Source: Siphonodentalium dalli
Lineage: Eukaryota; Mollusca; Scaphopoda; Gadilida; Siphonodentaliidae
Assembly (NCBI GenBank): GCA_032622095.1
Contig: CP136064.1
Coordinates: forward strand, 128,637,605 to 128,701,604
Length of the DNA: 64,000 nucleotides
Reading direction: 5' to 3'
The notes beneath the pieces are model-generated. The model saw nothing but the letters and a program-made list of their open reading frames with translations, was not told where the DNA came from and did no database searches. Position 1 is the stretch's first letter. Each line of letters begins with the position of its first letter. Made by a program: the position numbers and the translations under genes. This document shows, piece after piece, positions 1 through 10,560 of the stretch.

Positions 1-780
1 ATCCCAGCTCCATGTTGCATGAAATATGTCACTTTGTCGAGTCGAGATTGATTGGCATCCTTTACAATGATGAATTTCTCACGGGTAATCAATACGTATT
101 AACAAAGAAATATAAATAGTCACTGCGTTGTTTGTTCAATGCTATAAAGTTCTCCGTCAGAATATTAAAAAGTTCCCATATTTTTAACGGGTTGAATATG
201 ATCTCTACGGTAGCCAGAGTATAAATTAATGACAATCATGATCTAATACTTGACGACCCATTCCTATATTCGATCAGAAAGAAATATGATCAGATATACT
301 GCAAATCATGCAATTTACTACGATAATGATGTTGGGTTGAAATTTAAATACAATTGCATCTCAACATAATTACTTATTATATAAGTAATATTATGTTCCT
401 TTCTTACCCCCTCCCCCCACAATCGCACTATCGCCACGTCTCTGATAAATGCAGGGTGACCGTCCTATCATTAAATTATTGTCAACATAGACCATTGTTC
501 TCAAAGGGACACATACGATCAAATTGAAACCTCTTTATCGCGCACCGAAAATTATAGAGACGCTGGGGAAGCTTATTAACAAATACACCCGGAAATCCTC
601 GGCTGTTGTCGGTGGTTGCATTATCAAAAATGGCAGGTTGATTGTTTGGGACCCAAACAATACGATTTTGTTGTAATTTTCATGACTTGAATCGTCTTTT
701 TGGGACATATATTGGTCGTAGAAAGGTAGTTTGGGTATTTATCTACATATTTTGATACCGGCAAAATTTCAAAAGCGAAT
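1..780. other. AT-rich intergenic sequence, nothing recognised
   Basis: No open frame of useful length, no tandem repeat and no terminal repeats were found on either strand. There is a short C-rich run near 405-418. It reads as ordinary intergenic DNA. Confidence 0.5.
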
Positions 781-789
781 ATTACTTTG

Positions 790-980
790 TGTATTTTGGA
801 GCCAAACCGCCATGTGGCTTTAAGTTAATTTTTATCATCCATTCATGGTAACATAGTTTGTTTACTCGTGGAATCACACATGTTGCCCTGCGCTGCACCT
901 GCTCAAGCTTTGCACTGGTATTTCGCAAGGAGTATTGCAGTATTCCAGAACTGGTCGGACCATACCGGCATACTGGTATA
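790..980 (-). pseudogene. LINE reverse-transcriptase C-terminal relic
   Basis: On the minus strand two frames together give the hallmark that follows the RT domain in many APE-type LINEs. At about 976-930 the frame reads YAGMVRPVLEYCNT, matching the usual 'LVRPxLEYA' box. After a frame change the segment at about 900-860 reads SAKLEQVQRRATCVIP, matching 'LExVQRRAxR'. A third piece near 850-800 (LCYHEWMIKINLKP) fits the 'YxxRLxxLxL' box. The spacing and order are correct for the family, but the frame is broken and everything upstream is missing. It is a short dead fragment. The clade (CR1, L2 or RTE-like) cannot be set from so little. Confidence 0.6.
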
Positions 981-1390
981 TTATCATAATTCACACACGT
1001 GAATCTCAGATCATACGTATACATCTAATACCTTTGCGTCACATTTGTATTAACTGGGAAATCAAAAAAATCAAAGTACACGGTCCGCGGGACCACAAGA
1101 ACATATATTACTATAAGCTATCTATTCAACGTGTTGTTAATTATAAGCGCTCATTATTAAAATTAATCGCTTTGGTTTGATCAAAACATCCTTGCAAAAT
1201 TGCCATCCAAAGTATCCTTGTACATACGTAGTTTCGAAGTTCATACGCAGTTTATTAACTAACAGGCTATAAGCACATTTTTCATCATAAACAGAGATAA
1301 TTACATTAACAACATTTATTTGGATTGAGAATACAGCCTATTCGCAGCATGGTTTGAAGTACTGTCCATATTATAGAGTACTAGTAATAT

Positions 1391-1450
1391 AAATAAAGAG
1401 CGTTTCGTGCTATTATGCCATGATTGTTGGAAAATAATAAAGAGCGTTTC
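1391..1450 (+). repeat. Paired ATAAAGAGCGTTT motif, copy 1
   Basis: Two exact copies of ATAAAGAGCGTTT lie at 1393-1405 and 1437-1449, 44 bp apart, same orientation. The same pair with nearly the same spacing occurs at 2834-2888 and 11907-11959 (minus) and 63183-63237 (plus). It marks a dispersed repeat family. Sequence outside the pair here is not clearly like the two longer copies. Confidence 0.55.
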
Positions 1451-1454
1451 GCTC

Positions 1455-2655
1455 GGTGCTTGCATGCGTTGATGTATTACATGCGTGAATGATTATGGGG
1501 AAATGGTCGGTTTCACAGAATAAGATGATTCAAATGGACGCATACTGTATTTGAACCTAATACCAGCGAACATACGCCCTGCCGCAAGGGGCCTATCTCC
1601 ACAGTTATGTTGTACTAGCTGATGTGATCGCCTCCGTCTGGGCAGAATATACCGTGTGACAGAAAGAAAAAACTAATGTTCGATTGGTCCAGAAACATGC
1701 CTATATGAGCGCATATGAGCGAGGTCAAGGTCAAGGACGCGATCGCACGTGAAATTTGGAGCCGCCCATATTGTTCCCGGGATCAAAGCAGGCCTATACA
1801 TACCAAATTATAGTCTGATCGGTCGAGCAATTTTCGAGTCTATAACACATATATGCATATATACATACACACAGACATAAGTTCCAAAAATATTTAATAG
1901 ATAAGTCCCTTTAATAACTGAAGTAATATATTGGAGCTCGTCATGTTTGTATATAAATATGCATTGGAAGCATGCAGCTATGCGAGTATGGAAATTCGCC
2001 CGAAAACAATATTAAAGATCGCACCGAGTACGCATATAACCCACTACGGATTATCGCCCTTTCATTACAATATCCTAATTATGTCTATCGCCAGACAACG
2101 TACATTGACATATATCATACACAGAACCAGTATTTTCTGCGCATAGCTGTAAAATATGGACGAGAGCCAGTCTAAATACGCGGGAACTTATTAACTTTCT
2201 ACTTAATATCGACTCAAGATTGTTTTATGAAACGCGTTCTTGAAACTAAAAAGAAATATAAATAGAATCCACTCTATACGTCTTAGATTAGTCCATCTTA
2301 AGATAATCTTAAGTCCTTTCTTCATGAAACTGGGCCAGATATGTGGACAAATTTGTGCAGATGTCAAAAGGTCAAACTGCATCAATCAAGATCAATATAT
2401 ATCAATATATTATTGTAGATATCGGCCATTTGAAAGATGTTATTTTCGGCATTTTTCTACATTCACTTTATTCAAGTGAAGTTGGTGCTGATATAAAAAT
2501 GGAACTTTTGTTGAATTCGTTAAAAAATGGCCGCCGAAATTCTCAAAAGTTGAATTCTCTTTAAATAACAATCATGTCTGCTGATAAAGTTCAGCCATAA
2601 ACACGTTTAAGTGTATAAGCTATTCAAGGTGTATTCATGATTCCAGATCTCAAGT
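1455..2655. other. Intergenic, nothing recognised
   Basis: Short open frames occur (60-80 codons) but none resembles a known protein or has support from repeats or splice context. A small TCAAGGTCAAGG stretch lies near 1723-1736. A CAACAACAACAACAACA run lies at about 2657-2672. Confidence 0.45.
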
Positions 2656-2659
2656 TGCA

Positions 2660-3112
2660 ACAACAACAACAACATAAAAACATTAAAACGCATACAGTTT
2701 CGTTCATTTATACCATGACCATCGCGTAAACAGCATGTTATCATAAAGATTTACTATATTTTACCTAAGCAAGAGCCTGATTGTGTTACAGAAGACAACA
2801 CAATGCTGCTGGCTAATCACACACAAATGGCATAAACGCTCTTTATTCGTTCCATATCAGGAATTCACCAACAAAGAACGCTCTTTATGTTTACCATCAT
2901 AATATAAACAAACACCAGAAACGTAACTTTTTATGCTTTTGTTTACATAACAATGGTCAAAATATGACAATAACATACTGTTTATGCGATATTTCTCATT
3001 TGTATACGGACAAAGTCTGTCTACATTTTGTTGTTCTTTCTGTTTGTGGCGGTTTTTGACGGGTGGAAATATTTTCACACGATACCCACCGCCAAGGCCA
3101 ACCGTACCTTTA
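2660..3112 (-). repeat. Dispersed repeat of about 450 bp, left copy
   Basis: This stretch is similar over its whole length to the reverse complement of about 62950-63405. Matching landmarks in order include ATTAAAACGCATACA, ATCGCGTAAAC, TTTTACCTAA, GGCTAATCACACA, the two AACGCTCTTTAT boxes, ACCATCATAATATAAA, TTTTTATGCTTTGTTTACATAACAA (with small indels) and GGTTTTTGACGGGTGGAAATATT. Similarity stops near the ACCTTTAA at about 3112. No clear terminal inverted repeat or target-site duplication was seen. Strand is assigned by calling the right-hand copy plus. Function unknown. Confidence 0.7.
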
Positions 3113-3114
3113 AC

Positions 3115-5495
3115 AGCGCTTTGTTCTACTGTTACCAAATATGGGGCATATCAACTACACTTATTGATACTAAAACAATGTGAATTTATTATAGAAAATA
3201 GCATAATACATGTGGTTGGAAGAGAAACGGCGACCAACCAACTAATCATGCAGTATGGCGTAATTACTAACAAGGGCATTATATTAATTGAAAGCATGTA
3301 CAAGCATTGAATTACAGCAAAATATGTGAAATGTTAACCACCTGGTCGACCATGTAAGTTTTCTTTCGTTTATTCAAGTCTGATAGGAATATTGCCCTGG
3401 AAGAGCAACTTCAATCCAATTCACATTTTCCTTAAGTTTATTTTTACAACCTCGTTTGTAACTGCCACAAACAACATGAGCGGGAGCAGGTTTCTTGTCT
3501 GACATTCATGTATAAGAAGTACGTTATCCTTAAAACACCAAGCATACAATCATGCTGATGTTCGCCACCATGCAGCCAACACCCACAACTATAACTAGCG
3601 AACAATCAATATTTATGATGCATTAAACATTAATTGAGTGTGAACATGTTTATGTCAAACCCAAATCCTTTGTTCCATTTAAGATGTTAAGATGTGTGAA
3701 TAAAAAGTCATAAAACGTTGCTGCCTTTAAGTATTTATCAGCGGTTGGTGGGTTGCTCCACATTATATCATCAATAGCTGGTGATGATGTTTGCCATGGA
3801 GAATAGCTGAACTACCCATAGTAGCCGACCATAAACATTCTGTCTATTTCCTGGTAGGATGTCTCCAGGTAGTCCATCTTTGGCATCTATAGATGTGAAC
3901 AGACCTGGTTAATTGTATCCAAATGACGCAACACCTCTATTTATCGGATTACTCAATAGCAAAATTGTTCAACGCCATTGAAAGAGGATGTACTTGTTAG
4001 TTTTATATTAGTATTAAATATTTGAACATTGTCTGAGCTCAGATAATTAAGTAAAGCTGTTCAAATGTTCACCCGCGCAGGTTTCACCTATTGTTATTTC
4101 GTCACCGAATTTCGTATCTAACGCAAGGCTATGCTGAAAAGACACTATAGCATTCACAAAAAAATTGACGACGTGACTCTGCGGCTGACACAAGTATCGA
4201 AGATAATCGGTATTTTGCTTGAAGTTTGAGTGTTTCAGCACTTTCGCCTTCAGGGACATTATTTCGACCATTAGCATTGGGATACATACATTTAAATAAT
4301 GCCATTACCTCTCAAGATTCTGATCAGAGCTTTGCCATCCCAATACGCGAAACATCGCATTATTAGCACAACCAGCTACACGGCCTCAACAATCACCCAG
4401 TATAAGTGGCCATTACATTTAAGAAAGGTCATGTATGTGTGTGATGTTGTGGTCCACATGGTCTGGGGAAGAAACGGCGCAGTTCACTAGATATAAGCTT
4501 GAATTCGATGTTGTTCAGTGGCTTCCAACACACAGGTAATAACGGCGGGGTCATGCAACATTTGTTCGACTGCTTGTGTATAACACATAGGTTGGACTAT
4601 AAACCAGTCTCTACAATTCGATTAAGGAAACAGCATACTAGTTGGTATAGAACTAACTGACGGCTTCGCAGATACATTTTAACAATAACATATTCTGTGT
4701 GTATATCTGGTTATTCATATCTCAGACTGGGCGATTGCGAAGGACACATGTTTTATTTTGGGTTGGCATCGTTCTTGTTGGACTTCAATTACGGAATATC
4801 CCAACCAACTTATTGCTAGTTGGCATGCATAATTGAAGGTTACTGTATAAGTATAAGTAACACTTTGCCTAACTGTGTTCTCCGCAGACTGAACCGAATG
4901 TCACGAATGTCACGGAATACCCATACGTGTCTATATTATCATGAATAGGAGCAATCATCTCGAATAACTCAACTCCTGAATACTAATTTGACTGAGGAGC
5001 AAGGATGATCATTGGTACGGTTTTCGGGTGGTTTTCTGTGTCAGCACAATGCATGCTCAACAACAGCATAAGTATCTTTGGAATTCAATCATTGGAAGTC
5101 AATTTGTTGAATAATTATATTTTCAACTGATAGTATATAAACTGTTATAAAGCTCATAAAGACATATTGTGTACTTATTTCACTATACTTCAAACTGATA
5201 TTTTATGACTACACCCATTTGAAGAGTGTAACATTAAAATATTATTGTCGAAAAATTCAACTGTTATAATGTACCATTTCGTAAAACACGACATTTAAAC
5301 TACGCAAAAATATAAACACACAGTCCGTCACTCGTCCCGTCACTCGTCCCGAACAAATCGCCGATAAACAATCGAGAATGATTTTGCTAACGAGTGTCAC
5401 TATATTTGATTTATTTGATAGAATGTCGGACATTGTGTGTTGGAAATTTTGATACAACATTAATTAAAATACCTGAAATAAGCAGATCTATTCGC
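3115..5495. other. Intergenic, nothing recognised
   Basis: No recognisable gene, tandem repeat or TIR element. Open frames up to about 76 codons (for example minus strand 4277-4047) match nothing I know and are of chance length for AT-rich DNA. Confidence 0.4.
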
Positions 5496-5504
5496 AGTAC
5501 GCCC

Positions 5505-5535
5505 CAGCGGAGTGTTTCATATCACTTTAATAAAC
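5505..5535 (+). repeat. Short dispersed repeat, GGAGTGTTTCATATCACTTT
   Basis: About 30 bp here (CGGAGTGTTTCATATCACTTTAATAAAC, split by one mismatch class) recur almost unchanged at about 61853-61885 and 62330-62362, inside the 485-bp tandem duplication. It shows that the duplicated sequence at the right end belongs to a dispersed family with a further relic here. Confidence 0.5.
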
Positions 5536-5798
5536 CTTGCTGCTACATGAGTTGCTCCCGGCCATAGGGAAACATGCGAGGTTTCCATGCAAAAAGGTGC
5601 AATACTTAACCCTACCCCTAAAACTAGAGCACTTATTTTAAACTAGCGGGCAGCCTTATTTGAACCTAATTTATAAGAGAACGCATGATGATTTCAAACT
5701 TGGTACCTTTAGTATGTTGAAACCAAGTTTGTTATGTTTTTGATGTAGAACCACATATTGACTGGAATAATTCCACAACATGACTTTGTATCTTCTGA

Positions 5799-5899
5799 TT
5801 GTATCGGGTCATACATGCCATGTGTGGTGGAATGACCCTGAGTCCCTGGCGGGTTGTATCGGGTCATACATATGCCATGTGTGGTGGCATGACCCTGAC
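5799..5899 (+). repeat. Two-copy direct repeat, about 55-bp period
   Basis: TGTATCGGGTCATACAT followed by GCCATGTGTGGTGG and ATGACCCTGA occurs at 5800-5840 and again at 5855-5899, with a 2-bp insertion and few changes. It is a minimal tandem duplication. Confidence 0.7.
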
Positions 5900-6920
5900 G
5901 TAATATGCTGAAGACTATGGGATTCCGTGCTATTTGTTAAAATATTATTATATCGAACGCGTATAGCTGTTATAGATGGTCTTGGTTCACCCATATTGAG
6001 TTCCAACCACGAGGAAACCTATATTATTGCTGATGATTTTGTCATATGGCCTGACACATGCTCGGGATAATATTTCAGATTTCATAATTTGCTCACGTAC
6101 GAACAATGTTTTTGATTACAAGGGCAATCAAAATATTATACTACAAATTCGGTCACTGGAAGTGATTAGATACGGGAATCGAGAACGGAAATGAACGCAA
6201 CGTTTGAGATGCCACGTCTGATAAACAATTACAGGCAGGAATAATTTATATTTTCACTTGCGATAGGGACACAGGAACCACTTTGTCTACTCTCACTCAT
6301 TTTTACTCAAATAATACGATTCGTGGCGTCATTTAGAATGACGAGGGAATGCGAATGGGAAATTATGATGGCTTGGGCCACAGTTGAAGTTGCCACAACA
6401 TCTCTGATTACAAGCCAGAGATATATGGATGTCCCTTAATGACATCTTATTTCCTTCAACGAATTCTTAATAACATAGTGATGAAAATTGCATGCGGCTA
6501 TTGGGAGACTCAGAATTTGAGTTACATTCTGTGAGTTGTAATTTTGTATGCGTTCCCGATATCCCCTGTACGACAATATTTTATGATTTATGTGAAAACA
6601 AATTCGCTTCATAGGAACTACCAAATCATAAATAATGATGCAGTCGGGAAAGCGAGCTCACCAGATCTATTTGTATCAGTGATTCATATGACAGGGATAC
6701 AGAATAGCGAGAGAGTTCATGTCAGAAAAACTCTGTCCCGTTCGAGCATAGGAGATGTAATACTTCTGATGTTCGGCCGATCGATGTCCTATCTTGATGT
6801 CAACGGAGGATCCCCGTCTCCTGTTTATTGGAAAAGTCATGAAAAAAAGTGTTATCTAAGATTTTTCTTGCTTTGGATTTTGATAGAATAGCAATAAAAA
6901 CGAGCTAATTGATAATACCG
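5900..6920. other. Intergenic, one unrecognised 115-codon open frame
   Basis: A plus-strand frame at 6544-6891 runs for 115 codons. Its composition is unremarkable, it has no recognisable motif and no splice or repeat evidence supports it. The rest shows nothing I recognise. Confidence 0.35.
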
Positions 6921-6926
6921 TCCAGG

Positions 6927-7029
6927 CCACAGGTCCCCAGAACAAAATTTGACCCCACCCCAATAGTACTTAATGCTATAGAATTAAGTACTATTGGGGT
7001 GGGTCAATTTTTGCTCTGGGGACCTGTGG
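6927..7029. mobile_element. Perfect-type fold-back hairpin, MITE-like
   Basis: Arms of about 47 bp face each other around a loop of about 8 bp. The left arm begins CCACAGGTCCCCAGA and the right arm ends TCTGGGGACCTGTGG. The inner part is ACCCCAATAGTACTTAAT against ATTAAGTACTATTGGGGT. A few mismatches lie in the middle third. No convincing target-site duplication flanks it. It is either a tiny MITE of fold-back type or a palindrome derived from an inverted duplication. Confidence 0.65.
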
Positions 7030-7170
7030 GAATCACTGAACTAAATGGTTTCCCATAGGCGACAGTGTTAACGTTTCGGCCAAATTCACTGAATTGAAGC
7101 CTGCAGGGCATACCAGTGATGTTTACTCAGCTAGATTGACACCAGTTGATCACGAAAATGCAAGAAAAAT

Positions 7171-7476
7171 CATAGGTCATGTGTTTACTTTTTAAAATAA
7201 ATCCCAAAGTCTACGACAGGGCTATCTCACAGCCAAATTTGATCTGGAAAAACCCAGAACTACAGCAGTTAGTTAAATAAATTTCCCGCTCACAAAAATT
7301 CATTCACCAGTTTAAATTATTTAGATATTATGTACAAATCAAATAAACGCGATGTCATCCTTTAATAACGTGTCGCATGTATCAGGTGAAGGTCATTCTT
7401 CAGTTACCTTCACCTTTAGTATTCCACGGTGTACTCGCTCCCCGGTTCTAGAACACATTTAGCTCCCCGATTCCTA
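7171..7476 (-). repeat. Truncated copy of a possible terminal exon plus 3' UTR
   Basis: This block is about 94 percent alike by eye to 8345-8660 in direct orientation. On the minus strand its last 19 codons read RNRGAKCVLEPGSEYTVEY then TAA, next to the (TA)n run at 7477. The right copy encodes the same peptide with Q instead of the second R. Of three base differences over those codons, two are silent. The upstream part of the exon is absent here, so this is a partial duplicate. The downstream part would be 3' UTR. Confidence 0.45.
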
Positions 7477-7495
7477 TATATATATATATGTATAT
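7477..7495. repeat. Short (TA)n microsatellite
   Basis: TATATATATATATG with a further TATATG lies directly at the end of the left copy of the duplicated exon-like block, which suggests that the copy was truncated in or by this simple repeat. Confidence 0.7.
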
Positions 7496-7499
7496 GTGT

Positions 7500-8344
7500 G
7501 AAACACATTGTTTCTTATAGTATTTTATCAAAATATAGACCTTACTGAAATCAAAAATGGATTATATCGAGCAGTAGTGGTTTATTTTTCCAATATGAGG
7601 CATCATGAAAATTAGTGTCAATCCTCAAAATAAAGCCAATTTTTTTTTTTTTTTTTTCAATTTTACTAGCTGATGCATCTCGTATAACTGAAGTATGCCC
7701 TTATATACCAGAATATTACTAAATTGAAGAGGAAATGTTAATATATATTTTGAGAGGGATATCTTGTCCAATTTTAAACACTTTTCATGCAGAATTTGGT
7801 AATTTATGATAAACATTTACCAAAATTAACAGAAAATTTAAATAAAAAATACTTTAATAGCAATATAAAGCAACCATAAGTCAATTTAAATATCTAAACA
7901 TAACGATACAACATCAGACACAGCCTCAGGCATGACATTTTACCAGATGACAGGGCATACTGTCTGTGTAACAAACCTGCCATGACAATTTTGCACGACA
8001 GTAACTCTAGTGGTGGTGCAATCATCCCCCCCCCCCCGACTTGGGGTGGGGCTATGGTCTCCGATAAGACTACTGGGTGCCGGAAAAGCTTAATTGGGTC
8101 AACTGTCACCTTTTCCCAATGGGGGGGGGGGGGGGGGGCTAACACTCCTCAAAATTGTGGGGAGGGGGGCTTTAGACCCCCGACCCCCTAATGGTACCTG
8201 ATGTCCATGCAAAATTCCCAGATTTATCACTCTCTTTACTATCTACAGGCGAATCCATGGGTTTCTTCTTTAAATATGTCCAAAATGTGGTCATTATCAT
8301 TTGAAAATAAGAAAATATGGAATTAACAACTTATCATGGCGAGA
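7500..8344. other. Spacer with homopolymer runs between the two duplicate copies
   Basis: Holds a T run at about 7640-7657, a C run at about 8027-8037 and a G run of about 18 at 8121-8138. Open frames across the G and C runs are chance products. No gene is recognised. Confidence 0.5.
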
Positions 8345-8600
8345 CATAGGTCATGTGTTTACTTTTTAAAATAAATCTCCAAGTCTACGACAGGCTATCT
8401 CACAGCCAAAGTTGACCTGGAAAAACCCAGAACTACAGCAGCTAGTTAAATAAATTTCCCGCTCACAAAAATCCATTCCCACATTCATTCACCAGTTTAA
8501 ATTATTTAGATATTATGTACAAGTCAAATAAACGCGATGTCATCCTTTAATAACGTGTCGCATGTATCAGGTGAAGGTCATTCTTCAGTTACCTTCACCT
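8345..8600 (-). other. Possible 3' UTR, right copy of duplicated block
   Basis: It lies directly downstream (minus strand) of the stop codon of the exon-like frame and is the larger part of the block repeated at 7171-7440. It carries a short self-complementary stretch near the stop (AAGGTGAAGGTAACTGAAG facing CTTCACC) and an ATTAAA at about 8549 on the minus strand, which could serve as a weak polyadenylation signal. A 12-bp insertion distinguishes it from the left copy. Confidence 0.35.
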
Positions 8601-8737
8601 TTAGTATTCCACGGTGTATTCGCTCCCCGGCTCTAGAACACATTTAGCTCCCTGATTCCTGTGGCTCAGACAGTCATATCGACGGCAGTGGCCAACGGAT
8701 GCTACATTGGTCGTTATCCAACGGTTTATAGTATCAG
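8601..8737 (-). CDS. Candidate terminal coding exon, unrecognised protein
   Basis: The minus-strand frame ends with TAA at 8603-8601. A plausible splice acceptor (TTTGTTCACAAG, intron AG at 8739-8738) precedes it, giving about 45 codons that include CRRYDCLSHRNQGAKC and end GSEYTVEY. Three cysteines with basic spacing suggest a secreted or extracellular domain end, but I do not recognise the family. Evidence for coding is indirect: the duplicated part at 7441-7476 differs mostly at silent positions. The open frame runs on upstream to 8825 in AT-rich sequence that looks intronic. It may equally be a relic carried by a dispersed repeat. Confidence 0.3.
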
Positions 8738-8739
8738 CT

Positions 8740-9130
8740 TGTGAACAAATTAGTGTAAACAGTATTCTATTTTTTTCAAATAGGCACATAAATACATTTA
8801 GCACAATAAGACAAAAGAGATACAAGGATCTGTGCAGAAATTTGTACCGATACTAGGGTGTCAAGTCGATAAAACTTTCGACGGCGATTAAGACGATGTA
8901 TCTTCAAAACGTCTTGCACTAAACGTGTGTCAAAAGGGTTGTGAAACATCCGCTTAAGTGCTTATGTTTATTTATCGGATTAATATCGATCAGCGTATAT
9001 ATATTTTCACAAGTGCTGTATTTAAAGTTGTTACTATTTACAGTATAGTGTATATAGAAAGGACTTACATTTATTCTGTGTGCTTGTTTGTACGAGTTTA
9101 CATAGGTCCGAATCTACCTTCGATAGACTT
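8740..9130. other. Intergenic or intronic, nothing recognised
   Basis: AT-rich sequence between the exon-like block and the 30-bp minisatellite. No motif or repeat of note. Confidence 0.4.
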
Positions 9131-9364
9131 ACACTTAGCACACTTAGTACAATGACTAATGGTAGACTTACACTTAGTACAATGACTAATGGTAGACTTA
9201 CACTTAGTACAATGACTAATGGTAGACTTACACTTAGTACAATGACTAATGGTAGACTTACACTTAGTACAATGACTAATGGTAGACTTACACTTAGTAC
9301 AATGACTAATGGTAGACTTACACTTAGTACAATGACTAATGGTAGACTTACACTTAGTACAATG
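9131..9364 (+). repeat. 30-bp minisatellite, 7 full perfect copies plus ends
   Basis: The unit runs CACTTAGTACAATG, ACTAATGGTAGACTTA and repeats without a mismatch from 9141 to 9350, with a partial copy before and after. Because 30 is a multiple of three, both strands stay open, producing the apparent protein repeat LPLVIVLSVS on the minus strand and LTLSTMTNGR on the plus strand. Perfect identity means recent expansion. I see no reason to treat either frame as a gene. Confidence 0.95.
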
Positions 9365-9369
9365 GCAAT

Positions 9370-9745
9370 AGGAGTAAAATATAACTTTAAGACATAATTT
9401 AAAACTCTCTCAGCGAGACACATGACGATGATCGGAATCTTCACACGAACAGCACACAAAAATTACGAGAATTTAAACGTGATCACCAAGAAACCTTGTG
9501 CAAAATTTTATGATATACATTGTCGGTTACACATTGGTGCCCAAAATGTACGATCTAATATGCAAAAGTTGATAGAGATGTATAATACTAATGACCATCT
9601 CAGACTTCCAAACCCAGCATTTCTTTATAAATATAGGCCAACGCTCTGTCACTGCATTGACTTGTGACGATACGGCAATCTGACTCTTTTCTAGCTGGGG
9701 GTAATGGGAAAGAAATAAAATGAAGAAAAACAAATCCAATGTAGG
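9370..9745. other. Intergenic, nothing recognised
   Basis: Short frames only. No repeat or motif. Confidence 0.4.
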
Positions 9746-9747
9746 CC

Positions 9748-9748
<1 letters not shown>

Positions 9749-9809
<61 letters not shown>
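9749..9809. repeat. (AT)n microsatellite
   Basis: About 60 bp of alternating A and T with one C interruption near the left end. It creates the run of Tyr-Ile codons in overlapping frames. Confidence 0.95.
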
Positions 9810-9812
<3 letters not shown>

Positions 9813-10154
9813 GGCATGGTATAATACCTACGGCTAGATTAATGATGCTTTAGAATGATAAATATACAACATCGAAATTTTAAATAAATCGATCCAGGTT
9901 ACAAACATTTTGTTTGTGATACAATGCCAGACAAGTGATAAAAAGTACAGAACAAAGAACTATTAACAATTATTATCATAATACACCATGCACGGACTGA
10001 CGAGTGATGAATATATTGGATTGAATTATGGCCAAAAATTAAATTCCAATACATAACGCAAAACAACGAGCCTCATACATGCAACATAATCTGCAATATG
10101 GTCCGGACATTATCAAAGAAAGGTCAGATTCTACTGATATAATTATGAAATAGT

Positions 10155-10156
<2 letters not shown>

Positions 10157-10223
<67 letters not shown>
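10157..10223. repeat. (TA)n microsatellite
   Basis: About 65 bp of uninterrupted TA. It sits directly at the left edge of the TGACC/GGTCA-rich repeat, as microsatellite tails of retroposons often do. Confidence 0.95.
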
Positions 10224-10224
<1 letters not shown>

Positions 10225-10560
10225 TAGAAGGTGACCCGACTTCGTCCGGGCTTTGACCAAAAATTTACCATTTCGAAGGTCAAAGTCAAGTGGGGTAACG
10301 ATTTGACCCGTCCAAAACACTGCCCGGACAAAAGTACCCGACAAAAGTACCCGTCGAAATCCATCCGGTTTTACCCGATTTGACCTCGAATTTATCATTT
10401 TGAAGGTCAAGGTCAGGTCGGGGTCACGACTCGATCCGTCCAATACACTCAGTGGACAAAAGTAACCCTACGTATCAAATTGCGTCGAAATCCCATCAAA
10501 ATTCGCGATTTGACCTTGAATTGACCCGATTTCAAGGTCAAGGTCACACCACACGGGCAA
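10224..10560. repeat. Dispersed repeat rich in TTTGACC and AAGGTCAAGGTCA
   Basis: Two to three diverged subunits of about 125-135 bp follow each other. Each has a GTCCGGG or GTCCG..ACAAAAGTA box, a CGTCGAAATCC box, a TTTGACC-TGAATT box and an AAGGTCAAGGTC box (10275-10287, 10404-10418, 10532-10548). Such AGGTCA-rich repeats are dispersed in many invertebrate genomes. The direct neighbour is a (TA)n tract. It has no coding potential and no clear end repeats. Confidence 0.6.

Noticed and set aside
9034-9459. 141-codon minus-strand frame with LPLVIVLSVS repeats, looking like a membrane protein
   Set aside because: The repeat comes from the 30-bp minisatellite; both strands are open for the same trivial reason.
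9527-10443. Frames with long Tyr-Ile runs
   Set aside because: Translations of (AT)n microsatellites.
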